From NCBI GenBank assembly GCA_016704535.1, contig JADIZZ010000016.1, positions 1 through 15,221 on the forward strand: 15,221 nt of DNA. Reading direction: 5' to 3'. The notes beneath the pieces are model-generated. The model saw only the letters and a list, made by a program, of their open reading frames with translations, searched no databases and was not told the DNA's origin. Positions 1-8,278 of this stretch are shown here, in pieces. Numbering within the stretch: position 1 is the stretch's first letter; each line of letters begins with the position of its first letter. Source of the stretch: Betaproteobacteria bacterium. GTDB taxonomy: Bacteria > Pseudomonadota > Gammaproteobacteria > Burkholderiales > Burkholderiaceae_C. The position numbers and the translations under genes are program-made.

Positions 1-506
1 AGCGGACGCCGGCGGCTGGCACAGCCATGCGCCTTCGCCGGCGAGCCCATGCCCACGCTCGAGGCCATCGCACGCTTCGTGGCGGCAACGGCTTCGTGCT
101 CAACATCGAGATCAGCCGACGCCTGAGCACGAGGCCGCCACCGGCCGCACGGTGGCCGAAGCGGTGCGCCGACTGTCCGGCAGGGTGACGCCACGCCGCC
201 GCTGCTGAGCTCGTTCACGCCGGACGCGCTGTACGCGGCACAGGCGCCGCCCCCAACCTGCCCGCGCACTGCTGGCTGACGCTGTGGCCGGGCTGGCCGG
301 CCGTGGTGCAGGCACTGGACTGCGTGGCCGTGGTCACGAACCACGAGTTGATGGACGCCGGCCTGCTGGCGCAGGTGCATGCCCAGGGCCGGGCGCGCTG
401 TGCCACGGTGAACGAACTTCTTCGGGCCGATGCCGAACGCCTGCGCGCACTGGGCATCGACGGCTTGATCACCGACGCGGTCGACCGCTTCGCGCCGGCC
501 GCGTAA
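1..506 (+). CDS. ugpQ: Glycerophosphodiester phosphodiesterase (UgpQ type), 5'-truncated and frameshifted
   Basis: This is the C-terminal two thirds or so of a glycerophosphoryl diester phosphodiesterase, a TIM-barrel enzyme that hydrolyses glycerophosphodiesters to glycerol-3-phosphate and an alcohol. Read across frames, recognisable pieces occur in family order: a WHS..FAGEPMPTLEAIARFVA segment near the left edge, an EAATGRTVAEAVRRL piece near 130-175, an SSFTPDALYAAQ piece near 211-246, AVVQALDCVAVVTNHELMDAGLL at about 300-370, and the closing ALGIDGLITDAVDRFAP before the TAA at 504-506. The start lies outside the window. At least four indels break the frame, most likely sequence errors, since the order and spacing of the pieces are preserved. 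It is convergent with the MFS gene that follows, with a gap of about 110 bases in which I see no clear terminator. The family call is firm; the physiological substrate is not shown. Confidence 0.8.
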
Positions 507-616
507 AAAGCTCAAGCGCAGGGCCAGACCGGCGGCGCTCAGTGCGCTCCTCCACCGGCGCCGCGGCGATAGATCCCAAGACAGGCTGCGGCGTCGGCAG
601 GCCCGAAGCTGCCGGA

Positions 617-1866
617 TCAAGGCCACTGCCAGGCCAAGGCGGCCAGCAGCAGCGACACGATGCCGGCAAAGGCCAGCGCCGAACTGCCGTCCGACATGTT
701 CGCCCAGCCGCCACCGAAGAGCGAACCCGCCGGCGCCATGAGCAGGCTCAGCCAGCGCATGGTGCTGGTCATCGCGGCCCAGCAGCGGCGCTTTGGCGTG
801 GCGGCCTGACGCAGGGCCAGGAAGTTGATGAAGATGAACCTTACCGCGCCCATCGTGAACAGCATCATCATCGCGGCAAACGCGGCCACCCCCCCAGCGG
901 CCCGCCGGTGCCACCCCGCCGGCAGCGGCCAGCCGATGCCGGTGACCGCGTAGCCCAGCAGCTTTGAGCAGGGCCCGGGGCCGATGCGCTGCTGTTGCGC
1001 CGCCCCAGGTGCTGCCGCCGATGGTGCCCAGGCCCATGCCCACGTAGCACGCGCCCACGGTCTGCTCGGACATGCCCAGCGTGCGCGTGGCTTCACCAGG
1101 ACGACCACCTGCCAGCGTAATGGCACATCTGCCAAACCGCCATCAGCACCGCCAGCGCCACCAGCAGCGGCGTGTTTGCCACGGCGCGAGGGCATGCAGG
1201 TCGTGGCAGAACGCCGAAAGCCGTTGCGCGGGCCGGGCTTGTCGTCGGATACGGCCACGCCCCGCAGGATCCAGGTCGAACCGATCAGCAGTACGGCGTT
1301 GACCAGCATCGTCCAGGGTGCGCCGAACAGCTTGATCAAGAAACCGGCGAAACCCGGCCCGGCCACCCTCAGCGCCCGACGTGGCCAGCGCGTTCTTGGC
1401 GTGCCTCGACCAGGCGCTCACGCGCGACCACCTGCGTCAGCACGATCTGTGCGGCGGTGCCCGACACCGCATGCACGCTGCCGACGATGAAGCCGACCAC
1501 GTACAGCCAGGCCATGCCCAGGCACCACAGCCGGAAGGCCAGCGTGACACCGATGCCGCTTCAGCCCCACCAGCACCTCGCCGACCACGTACACCGGCAG
1601 CTTGCGCACGCGGTCCAGCCAGACCCCGGCCGGCAAGACAGCAGCAGAAACGGCGATGGCTTTCGACAACGTCAGCAGCCCCATCTGCGTCGGCGTGGCC
1701 TTGAGCAGCACTGCCGCCGTCAAGGGGCAGCGCCAGCAGCATCACCTGGCCGCCGAACGAAACTGGTCAGGATCGACAGCCACAGCCGCCGATACACCAG
1801 GTCATGCCAGAGATCGCCGTCCGACAGGCGAAACTGGCGCAGCACGGTGTTCAGCGCGGCGTTCAT
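617..1866 (-). CDS. MFS transporter, frameshifted
   Basis: This is a major facilitator superfamily permease, an inner-membrane secondary transporter with about 12 helices. It spans about 416 codons, normal for the family. The N-terminus reads MNAALNTVLRQF, then LWHDLVYRRLWLSIL. It is followed by TAAVLLKATPTQMGLLT and the loop motif LPAGVWLDRVRKLPVYVVGE, which is the conserved G-x-x-x-D-R-x-R/K-R/K signature after helix 2. The C-terminal half shows GFLIKLFGAPWTMLVNAVLL, then FINFLALRQAATPKR, then LLMAPAGSLFGGGWA, ending LAALAWQWP and TGA at 617-619. The pattern resembles MFS_3/EntS-like exporters, but the substrate cannot be read from the sequence. I chose the ATG at 1864-1866; a TTG at 1900-1902 is possible. 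At least four indels shift the frame, the worst between about 960 and 1420. It lies 51 bases downstream of argJ on the same strand, so co-transcription is likely. Confidence 0.75.
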
Positions 1867-1917
1867 CGACTGCGCGCGCCGCGTACGATGGCAGCGCGAC
1901 AACCCGCCTGGGGTGCG

Positions 1918-3151
1918 TCAAGATCGGTAGTCGGCGTTGATGCTGACGCTAGTCGTGGAGACAGGTCGCAGGTCCAGACTCTTCGGTGCACGCCGGCCCG
2001 CGGCTTCAAGCTGACGCGCACCGTGATCTCGACGCCTGCTTCATCACGCGCTGGCCGTCTTCTTCACGATAGGCCGGGTTGCGACCACCTGCACCGCCAC
2101 CAGCACCTCGTCCAGGTGCAGGTCGATCAGCCCTGGTCGAGGTCGTCGATGCCGGCGTAGCCCACCGCGGCCAGGATGCGCCCGAGGTTCGGGTCACTGG
2201 CAAAAACGCGGTCTTGACCAGCGGTGAATGCGCGATCGCATAGGCCACCAGCCTGCACTCGGCCTCGTCGCGGCCGCCTTCGACCTGCACGGTGATGAAC
2301 TTGTGGCGCCTTCGCCATCGCGCACGATGGCCTGCGCCAGCTGCCGCGACACGTCGATCACGGCAGCGGCCAGCGCCTGGCCGTCGGCCGCTGCCAGGTC
2401 GCTGATCTCGGCGTGCCCGGCGCGCTGCGTGGCCATCAGCACGAATGAGTCGTTGGTCGAGGTGTCGCCGTCGATCGTGATACGGTTGAAGCTGGCGTCG
2501 GCCGCCTGACGCACCAGGGTGGCGAGCAGCGCCGGCGCGATCACGGCGTCGGTGGCGACGAAGCCGAGCATGGTCGCCATGTTCGGCCGGATCATGCCGG
2601 CACCCTTGCTCATGCCGGTGATCGTGACCGTGCGGCCACCGATCGAGACCTGACGTGACGCCGCCTTCGGCACAGTGTCAGTGGTCATGATGCCCTGCGC
2701 CGCTTCCGGCCCAGTGCGACTCGGCCAGGTCGGCCTGCGCCGCCGGCGGCCGGCTCTCGATGCGTTTCGACCGGCAGCGTTCCATGATCACGCCGGTGGA
2801 AAAGGGCAGCACCGCACTGGCCTCGATGCCCAGCAACGCGGCCACGGCATCACAGCTGCGCCGCGCCCGCACCAGGCCGTCGGCACCGGTGCCGGCGTTG
2901 GCGTTGCCGGTGTTGACGACCAAAGCGCGGATGCCGCTGCCGGCTGCCAGATGTTCGCGGCACACCTGCACAGGTGCGGCGCAGAAGCGGTTCTTAGTGA
3001 ACACCCCGGCCACCGCACTGCCCTCGGCCAGCTCGAACAGCACCAGGTCGCGCCGGTTGGCCTTGCGGATGCCGGCCATCGCGGTGCCGATGCGCAGGCC
3101 GGGCACGGGTTGAAGTTGATCGGCAGGGGCGGGATGGAGGTTGACGGGCAT
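1918..3151 (-). CDS. argJ: Bifunctional ornithine acetyltransferase / N-acetylglutamate synthase, frameshifted
   Basis: ArgJ transfers the acetyl group from N-acetylornithine to glutamate, and in the bifunctional form also from acetyl-CoA, recycling acetyl groups in cytoplasmic arginine synthesis. The start MPVNLHPAP is the ATG at 3149-3151. Next come PVPGLRIGTAMAGIRK, a TKNRFCAAPVQ segment, ALVVNTGNANAGTG and STGVIME. The autocleavage region KGAGMIRPNMATMLGF follows, with the nucleophile threonine of ATML at 2572-2574. Then come TIDGDTSTNDSFVLMATQ and SDPNLGRILAAVGYAGID. The end reads VWTCDLS then VSINADYRS with TGA at 1918-1920. The total, about 410 codons, fits a full ArgJ precursor that splits into two chains. 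The product is readable throughout, but at least five indels interrupt the frame (near 2690, 2310, 2215, 2080 and 1945). Upstream on this strand is a TAGAAT -10-like hexamer (3181-3186) without a convincing -35. The identification is secure. Confidence 0.93.
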
Positions 3152-3344
3152 GGCAATCGGTCCAATCAGGCGAACCAATCATTCTAGAAAACATCGCCGA
3201 CTCGGATACACCCCGCGAGCCAAAGGATGGCGGTCATCACCGAGCCGATGTTGCCCCGGCGCTCCTGACTCAAGTCACAAGGATCGGCAGGGTGCCTGTC
3301 AGGCTGAAGTTTGCCCAGCAATCCGAGCGACCGGCACCTTCAAA

Positions 3345-3848
3345 CTACGGTGATCGCGCGGCCGACATGTGAAGCCGATTGCGATGATTCACCGCTTGCA
3401 CGCGCGCTACGCCAGGCAGCTTGCGAATTTCTTCGAGGGCAGACTCTGGCACTTCAACGACGATGGCATTGCGCACGATCTGAACCCGTGCTCGCTCTTG
3501 CGCACCCCAGCGACGCAGCAACTCGATCAACGCCGACTGGCTGGCGTCGATCTCCTGGCGATATGCCGCGCGCTGCACGGTCGAAAGTGAAGTTCGTGCC
3601 GACAACGGCGGCATCGCGAGGTCGATCCACACTTCAACCCCCTGTCGCTGGAAGTCATTGGACCGGATGATGGCGCGACGTGCCTCTTCGTCCGCCGCTG
3701 CCGAGCCGAAAGACACCAAGCTCAGGACGACAACGGCCACGCACAGCACCACCGTCAACCAGCGTGGCAAAGCGATCGCAAAGCAACAGGCTCGGCAAGA
3801 TGCCCTCGGAAGTTCAAAATCGTATGGGTTGAAACTGATGGATGACAT
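3345..3848 (-). CDS. Exported solo subtilisin-propeptide-like (inhibitor I9-like) protein
   Basis: This uninterrupted frame encodes 167 residues, ending with TAG at 3345-3347. I chose the ATG at 3846-3848 (MSSISFNPYDFEL). Residues from about 30 to 52 form a signal peptide or membrane anchor (LTVVLCVAVVVLSLVSFGSA, then AADEE). The rest aligns by eye with the propeptide of the nearby subtilase. VEVWIDL matches IDVWITL there; IVRNAIVVEV matches VALNAIAVTI; LPGVARVQAVNHRNRLH matches MPGVVHVRPVKNYELHL. Those are hallmarks of the I9 fold. The protein stops just where the catalytic domain would begin, and no Asp-, His- or Ser-box is found downstream on this strand. It may be a secreted inhibitor or chaperone of a subtilase, or the remnant of a decayed protease; the intact frame favours a real gene. 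It is divergent from the PEP-CTERM gene. A TTGACA at 3936-3941 on its strand could be a -35 box, but the -10 is weak. Confidence 0.65.
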   Translation of the reverse strand: MSSISFNPYDFELPRASCRACCFAIALPRWLTVVLCVAVVVLSLVSFGSAAADEEARRAIIRSNDFQRQGVEVWIDLAMPPLSARTSLSTVQRAAYRQEIDASQSALIELLRRWGAQERARVQIVRNAIVVEVPESALEEIRKLPGVARVQAVNHRNRLHMSAARSP

Positions 3849-3872
3849 GGGAACATCTCGGATGACCCCTCG

Positions 3873-3901
3873 ATCGGGTGGTCGTTGCTCGAAAACCCGA
3901 T
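3873..3901. repeat. Short inverted repeat in the divergent intergenic region
   Basis: ATCGGGT at 3873-3879 is mirrored by ACCCGAT at 3895-3901 with 15 bases between. It lies about 80-110 bases upstream of the sigma-54 promoter candidate, a normal distance for an enhancer-binding activator site. The arms are only 7 bp and chance occurrence is quite possible. Confidence 0.25.
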
Positions 3902-3981
3902 GTCGGAAAACTTGCTGCAATCATGGCCGCCAAGTTGTCAAAGATCCACTCGGCCCTGGCCTCGAAAGCAGATTACATTTC

Positions 3982-3997
3982 TGGCCCGGAATTTGCA
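3982..3997 (+). promoter_or_regulatory. Sigma-54 (RpoN) -24/-12 promoter candidate for the PEP-CTERM gene
   Basis: TGGCCCGGAATTTGCA matches the RpoN consensus TGGCAC-N5-TTGCA/T: TGGC is intact, the spacer is exactly 5, and TTGCA is intact. The GC of the -12 element is at 3995-3996, giving a predicted transcript start near 4008 and a leader of about 28 bases before the ATG at 4036. In exosortase (XrtA-type) bacteria, PEP-CTERM genes are known to be controlled by the PrsK/PrsR two-component pair acting with RpoN, so the position fits the gene it precedes. No strong Shine-Dalgarno is seen before that ATG. Confidence 0.7.
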
Positions 3998-4035
3998 ATT
4001 CGCATCGGCATTCAAAACTCTGCCTATCGCGCGCC

Positions 4036-4619
4036 ATGAAAAAACTTCTCGCCACAGTTGCCCTCTTCGTCGCGACCGCAACCCAGGCCGCAACAATCAC
4101 CGGGTTTACCAGTGACTATGATTTTCTCGCCTGGACAACGTCGTTCACTGTTCCCTGCGTTGGCTGCGTGACGATTCATTCACAATCTCAACTGACCTTA
4201 TACGGCGCAGACGATCCCAATTTGGATCCCGATGGGCCTGGCGCTGCAGATCAGTTCACTGACCGGTTCATCACCGTGCCTGTGAATGCCACCATCACAT
4301 TCGACTGGCTGTACCGCACAGTTGATGAACCTTCCTATGACCCGTTCGGCGTCATTTCCGATGATGGCTCAGGAATCCTCTTCACCCGTTGACTGACGAC
4401 GACGGCGTATCGCCCCAAAGCGGAACCCGTTCGTTTGTGGTGGATGCAGGAGACGTATTCGGGTTTCGGGTGTGGTCTCTGGACAGCCTGAACGGCGCAG
4501 CCACGGGAATCATCAGCAACTTCCGGGTTGATGTCGTCCCTGAGCCTGCCTCGCTCATGCTGCTGGGCATCGGCCTGCTGGGCGCAGCGGCTGCCCGCCG
4601 CAGGCGCGTGGCTGCCTGA
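4036..4619 (+). CDS. PEP-CTERM sorting-domain exported protein, one frameshift
   Basis: The protein starts MKKLLATVALFVATATQAA, a clear Sec signal peptide with likely cleavage after the AQA or QAA. The mature part is about 150 residues, rich in D, T, S and G, with a CVGC pair near residue 44. It shows no enzyme motif and resembles other short PEP-CTERM proteins with a beta-sandwich look (FTDRFITVPVNATITFDWLY). The C-terminus carries the sorting signal: VPEPASL at 4536-4556, a hydrophobic stretch LMLLGIGLLGAAAA, then RRRR. In this family an exosortase cuts at the PEP motif and the protein ends up at the surface or in the exopolysaccharide matrix. One indel at about 4385-4392 makes a false TGA at 4390-4392; the frame resumes as TDDDGVSPQSG. 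TGA at 4617-4619 ends the gene. GC is visibly lower here than in neighbouring genes. Confidence 0.85.
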
Positions 4620-4656
4620 TCACACGAACCCCTGTCGCACGACGCGCCTTTCACAG

Positions 4657-4687
4657 GGTCGTCCCGCCAGGGACGACCAAATCTTTT
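4657..4687 (+). terminator. Hairpin resembling a rho-independent terminator
   Basis: GGTCGTCCC (4657-4665) pairs perfectly with GGGACGACC (4670-4678) around the loop GCCA. A short tract AAATCTTTT follows. It lies between the PEP-CTERM stop (4619) and the subtilase start (4701). The stem is strong but the T tract is interrupted, so it may only attenuate read-through or act on RNA stability. Confidence 0.5.
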
Positions 4688-4700
4688 CGGAGAAGCCAAG

Positions 4701-7626
4701 ATGAAGCAGATTGCCATGCGCGCGCTCACCCCTGAGTGCCGCCGCGATTGTTGCCGCGTGCGGAGGCGGTCGTTCCGACTCCACGGTTCAGGCGACGGCG
4801 TCGGACCGGACGCAGTCACTGATGGTCGCGCCAGGTGCCGGCATTGCAGCAACGCGGATCGATTCCCGTCTGCGCGGTGCGACCGGCAAGATCGATGTCT
4901 GGATCACGTTGGACCAGAACTCTCTGGCCCGAACTCGTGCGTTGCTGGTGGACAGCACCGGCGTCAGCAGGGTGCGCGCGCTGAGCGCGGTCAAAGGCGG
5001 GTCAGGCGGCAAGGTGGCCGAGTCGGCGTCGGTGCGTTCGGCGATGTCCAGCCAGCGCGCCCAGATCATGGCTCAGCAGGCCGCGGCAAGCTCCAAGCTT
5101 TCGGCATTGGGCGCAGTCGAGCTCGGCCGGGTGTCGGTGGCCCTGAACGCCATCGCGGTAACGATCGATGCATCGCAGCTCGTACAGGTGTCCAGCATGC
5201 CCGGGGTGGTCCATGTACGGCCCGTGAAGAACTACGAGCTTCATCTGTCCGAGACGGTGCCCTATGTCGGCGGTACCGCCGTGCAGAACATGGGCTTCGA
5301 TGGAACCGGCGTGACCGTGGCGGTGCTGGACTCGGCATCGACTTCATGCACAAGAATCTGGGCGGTACCGGCGTGGTGGCCGACTACGACACCTGCTACG
5401 CGCAAAGCGCTGTCGCGCCTTCGGGCATCTGCGCCAACTACTTCGGACCGACGGCGCCCAAGGTGATCGGCGGTTACGACTTTGTCGGTGAAGGCTGGCC
5501 CAATACCGGGCGCACCGAAGACCCGAACCCCATCGCGTTGAAGGGTACAGGAACGCACGGCACCCATGTCGCTGACATCATTGCGGGCAAGAGCGCCAAC
5601 GGCACCCACAAGGGCATGGCGCCTGGCGCCAAGCTCATTGCAGTGAAGGTTTGCAGCGCGGTCTCCAGCAGTTGCAATGGCGTGGCCTTGCTCTCCGGCG
5701 TCGACTTTGCGCTCGACCCGAATGGAGACCATGACTTGAGCGACGCCGCCGACGTCATCAATCTTTCGCTAGGCTCCGACTACGGCCAGATCGAGGACGA
5801 CCTGACGCAGGCCTTGACCAATGCCGTCAATCTCGGCGTGGTAGTCGTGGCCTCGGCCGGCAACGGCGCCGATCGCCCGTACAAGTTGGGCTCGCCATCC
5901 ATTGCTCCGGGAGTGTTGAGCGTCGCTCAGACGGAGGTGCCCAGCGCCACCGTGATCCCGCTCGTCATCAACTCCCCGGCCGCCATCGCGGGAACCTACG
6001 TCAACACGGCGACCTTGGATTGGGCGCCGATCGGCAGCGGCGCCGTGGGCGACGTCAAGACGGCGACGCAGGCCGGCGGCACCAACAACCTCGCCTGCGA
6101 TGCCTTGCCGGCCGGCTCTTTGGCCGGCAAGATCGCCCTGGTCGACCGTGGCACCTGCTCGATCAGCGTCAAGGTCGACAACGCGGCCAATGCCGGGGCG
6201 AAGGGTGTCTTGATCGCGCTGATCGCTGCGGGCGACGCAGTCAGCTTCTCCTTCGGCGGTGGCAGCAACTTCGTCCCGTCGATGGTGATCCAGCAATCGC
6301 TGGGGAATGCCATCAAGGCCAATCTTTCGGCGCCAGTGAACGTCTCGCTGTCACCAACAGCTTCGATCGCGCTCGTCGGCGGCATGGCCGGTACGTCGTC
6401 GCGTGGGCCCGGCATGAGCACCCAGGGCATCAAGCCAGAAATCGGCGCACCGGGTGCCTCAGTTTCGGCCGAGGTTGGTACGGGCATAGGCCAGATCGCC
6501 TTTGGGGGCACCTCTGGAGCCGCTCCGATGGTCGCCGGTGCGGCGGCCCTGATGGTGCAGGCGCATCCCGCGCGCTCTGCGCTGCAGATCAAGGCCATGT
6601 TGATGAATGGCGCCGAGACCAATGTGTACACGAGCAAGGCCATCTACCCGGGGCAATTGGCACCGATCAGCCGCATCGGCGCTGGTGAGTTGCGCGTCAA
6701 CCGATCGGTGGTTCCTGGGCGCTGCGGCCTGGGACACGGCCGCTCAGTCGGCATCTTTGGCCTTCGGCGCACTGGAGGCCGACCAGCAGATGACCTTGCA
6801 GCGCACGCTGACCGTCCAGAACTTCACCGGGACGGCCAAGCAGTTCAGTATCACGCCGAGCTTCCGCTTGCAGACGATGGGCGACCGACGCGGTCCGCGT
6901 ACAGGCGCCGGCAGCGTCGCGTGGCGCCGAATTCCAGTGCGAACATTGTTGTCTCGCTGCTGATCAACCCGACCAAGCTGCCGAGTTGGACGCTCAATGG
7001 CGGCTCCAAAGGAGGCAATGGGCAGTGCTGAACGGGCCAGAGTACGACGGCTATCTCAAGCTCGTGTCCGGTGGCGAGACCCTTTCGGTGCCCTGGCGTG
7101 CTGCCGCGCAAAGCCGCCAAAACGTCAGCGGCGGCTTACACAGCTTCGCGCGCTGGCAACAACCTGACCTCGAAGAACGTCGGCGCCAAGGTTGGCGATT
7201 ACGACCTCTTCTCGCTCACGGGCAGCAGCTTGCAATTGCCCGCGTCGGATCTGCCGAGATCCGGGCGACAACTTTGCTGTTGTCGACTTGAAATCGGTTG
7301 GCGTCCGGGCCGTGGGGAACGCCCTGCAGTTCGCGATCAGCACCTACGGCCGGCGCGCGCACCCGCTGTACCCCGGTGGCTTCGAAGTCGACATCGATAC
7401 GGATGGTGACGGTGTAGCAGACTGGTATGTGTTCCAGCAGGAGAGTGGCGGTTTTGGCGCGAGCGGCCAAAGTCTCGTGTATGTCCAGAAAGCAGGGACG
7501 AGCACAGCCAACGCCTACTACTACAACGATGCCGACCTGAACTCAGGCAACGTGATCTTCACACTTCCCATGAGTGTGATCGGAGTGGGCACAGGCAGCA
7601 CCATCGGGTTCGAAGTTCTCGCCTAA
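4701..7626 (+). CDS. Subtilisin-like (S8) serine protease, lipoprotein with PA insert, frameshifted
   Basis: This is an exported serine protease of about 975 codons. A GGAGA ribosome-binding site at 4689-4693 precedes the ATG at 4701. Read across the first indel (about 4730), the start is MKQIAMRALT then PLSAAAIVAACGGG, a lipoprotein signal with its lipobox cysteine. An I9-like propeptide follows (IDVWITLDQNS to YELHL, 4885-5247). The catalytic domain shows the Asp box GVTVAVLDS (Asp at 5329-5331), the His box GTHGTHVADI (His at 5556-5558), the VVVASAGNG segment, and the Ser box GGTSGAAPMVAG (Ser at 6513-6515). A protease-associated insert lies between them (LACDALPAGSLAGKIALVDR, 6088-6147). 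The C-terminal half is Fn3-like, with a calcium-type loop DIDTDGDGVAD near 7390-7422. Further indels occur near 5335, 6700, 6895, 7025, 7115 and 7240. TAA at 7624-7626 may itself be an error, because DNYFS follows in frame. The substrate is unknown. Confidence 0.88.
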
Positions 7627-8079
7627 GACAATTACTTCTCCAGGCGTGTTTCCCACCTGCCCGTTTTCTGGGGCGCACGCCGAGCAGGGGGAACCGCCTC
7701 GCGTCGCGCCGCGTGCTCAAGGGCATTGCGCGGCGTGCCGGACAGAGTTGGACCGGGGGTGCGGTTGCAAGCGGCGGGTCTGACCGCTCCAAAACCCAGG
7801 GAGGGACCGAGCATAAAAGGGGGCGGGCTCCGGTACGGAAACGCTGCGCAGGGCGAAACCATACGGGCCAGGGGGGGGGGGGGGGGGTCCGCTCCACGTG
7901 GCCTTTACAACAGCTGTTTGGGAAAAAAGAGTTGGGACCGGGGGTTGGTGATTTTTGGGAAGCGGGGGTGAGTTTGGAAATCCTGCTGGGGGGAGTAGTA
8001 AAGGGCTTTAAAGGGGTGGGGTGGGGGGGGCCCTTTTTTTTTTAAGGTTAATTTGGGAAGGACTCCAAAGGAGCTGCTT
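7627..8079. other. Gene-free, G-rich homopolymer stretch; probable low-quality assembly join
   Basis: I see no credible gene here. From about 7750 the sequence becomes rich in G runs on the + strand, including 17 consecutive G at 7871-7887, a run of 8 G near 8023-8030 and 10 T at 8034-8043. The 3' end of the subtilase runs into it and the IS66 left end follows it. The composition is unlike every neighbour and resembles the unreadable end of a sequencing read rather than biology. The ORFs that cross it are artefacts of composition. Confidence 0.65.
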
Positions 8080-8101
8080 TTAAGCGTACGGGCGCGGCAT
8101 C
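8080..8101 (+). repeat. IS66 terminal inverted repeat, tnpC-side end
   Basis: The sequence TTAAGCGTACGGGCGCGG followed by CATC matches the reverse complement of 10806-10827 at 16 of 22 positions. The first base is T here and G at the other end, which may reflect the poor sequence just outside. It carries the TAAGCG core typical of IS66 ends. Confidence 0.75.
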
Positions 8102-8278
8102 TTGAGCTGATGAGAACGGCGCCCGAGCATCGCGTGCATGGCGGACGTGATCACGACTTTCGGGAGGGCAGCGATGACGCGGCTCGCTCGCTGTCTGCGC
8201 GTCAGCGCCCTGATGCTCTGCCTCAGCCAGCGCCTGGCGGTGTTGTTCGGGAGGCGCGTTCTCGTGGCTTGGCGGTCT

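Noticed and set aside
284..967. 227-codon + strand frame across the ugpQ end and the MFS gene
   Set aside because: Composition is Arg/Gly/Pro-rich, it crosses two convergent genes, and real family motifs are found in the other frames.
984..1930. Several + strand frames opposite the MFS gene
   Set aside because: The minus strand carries ordered MFS motifs; the + frames have no recognisable feature and are Arg/Pro-rich shadows.
3152..3344. A hidden catalytic domain downstream of the solo propeptide gene
   Set aside because: No Asp-, His- or Ser-box of subtilases appears in any minus-strand frame between 3344 and argJ.
4701..7626. Programmed ribosomal frameshifting in the protease
   Set aside because: The shifts occur many times, in both directions, without slippery heptamers, and similar breaks are found in the other single-copy genes. 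Sequence error is simpler.
7713..8045. Two short + strand frames with Gly/Lys/Trp-rich products
   Set aside because: They translate the G-homopolymer stretch; the composition explains the open frame.
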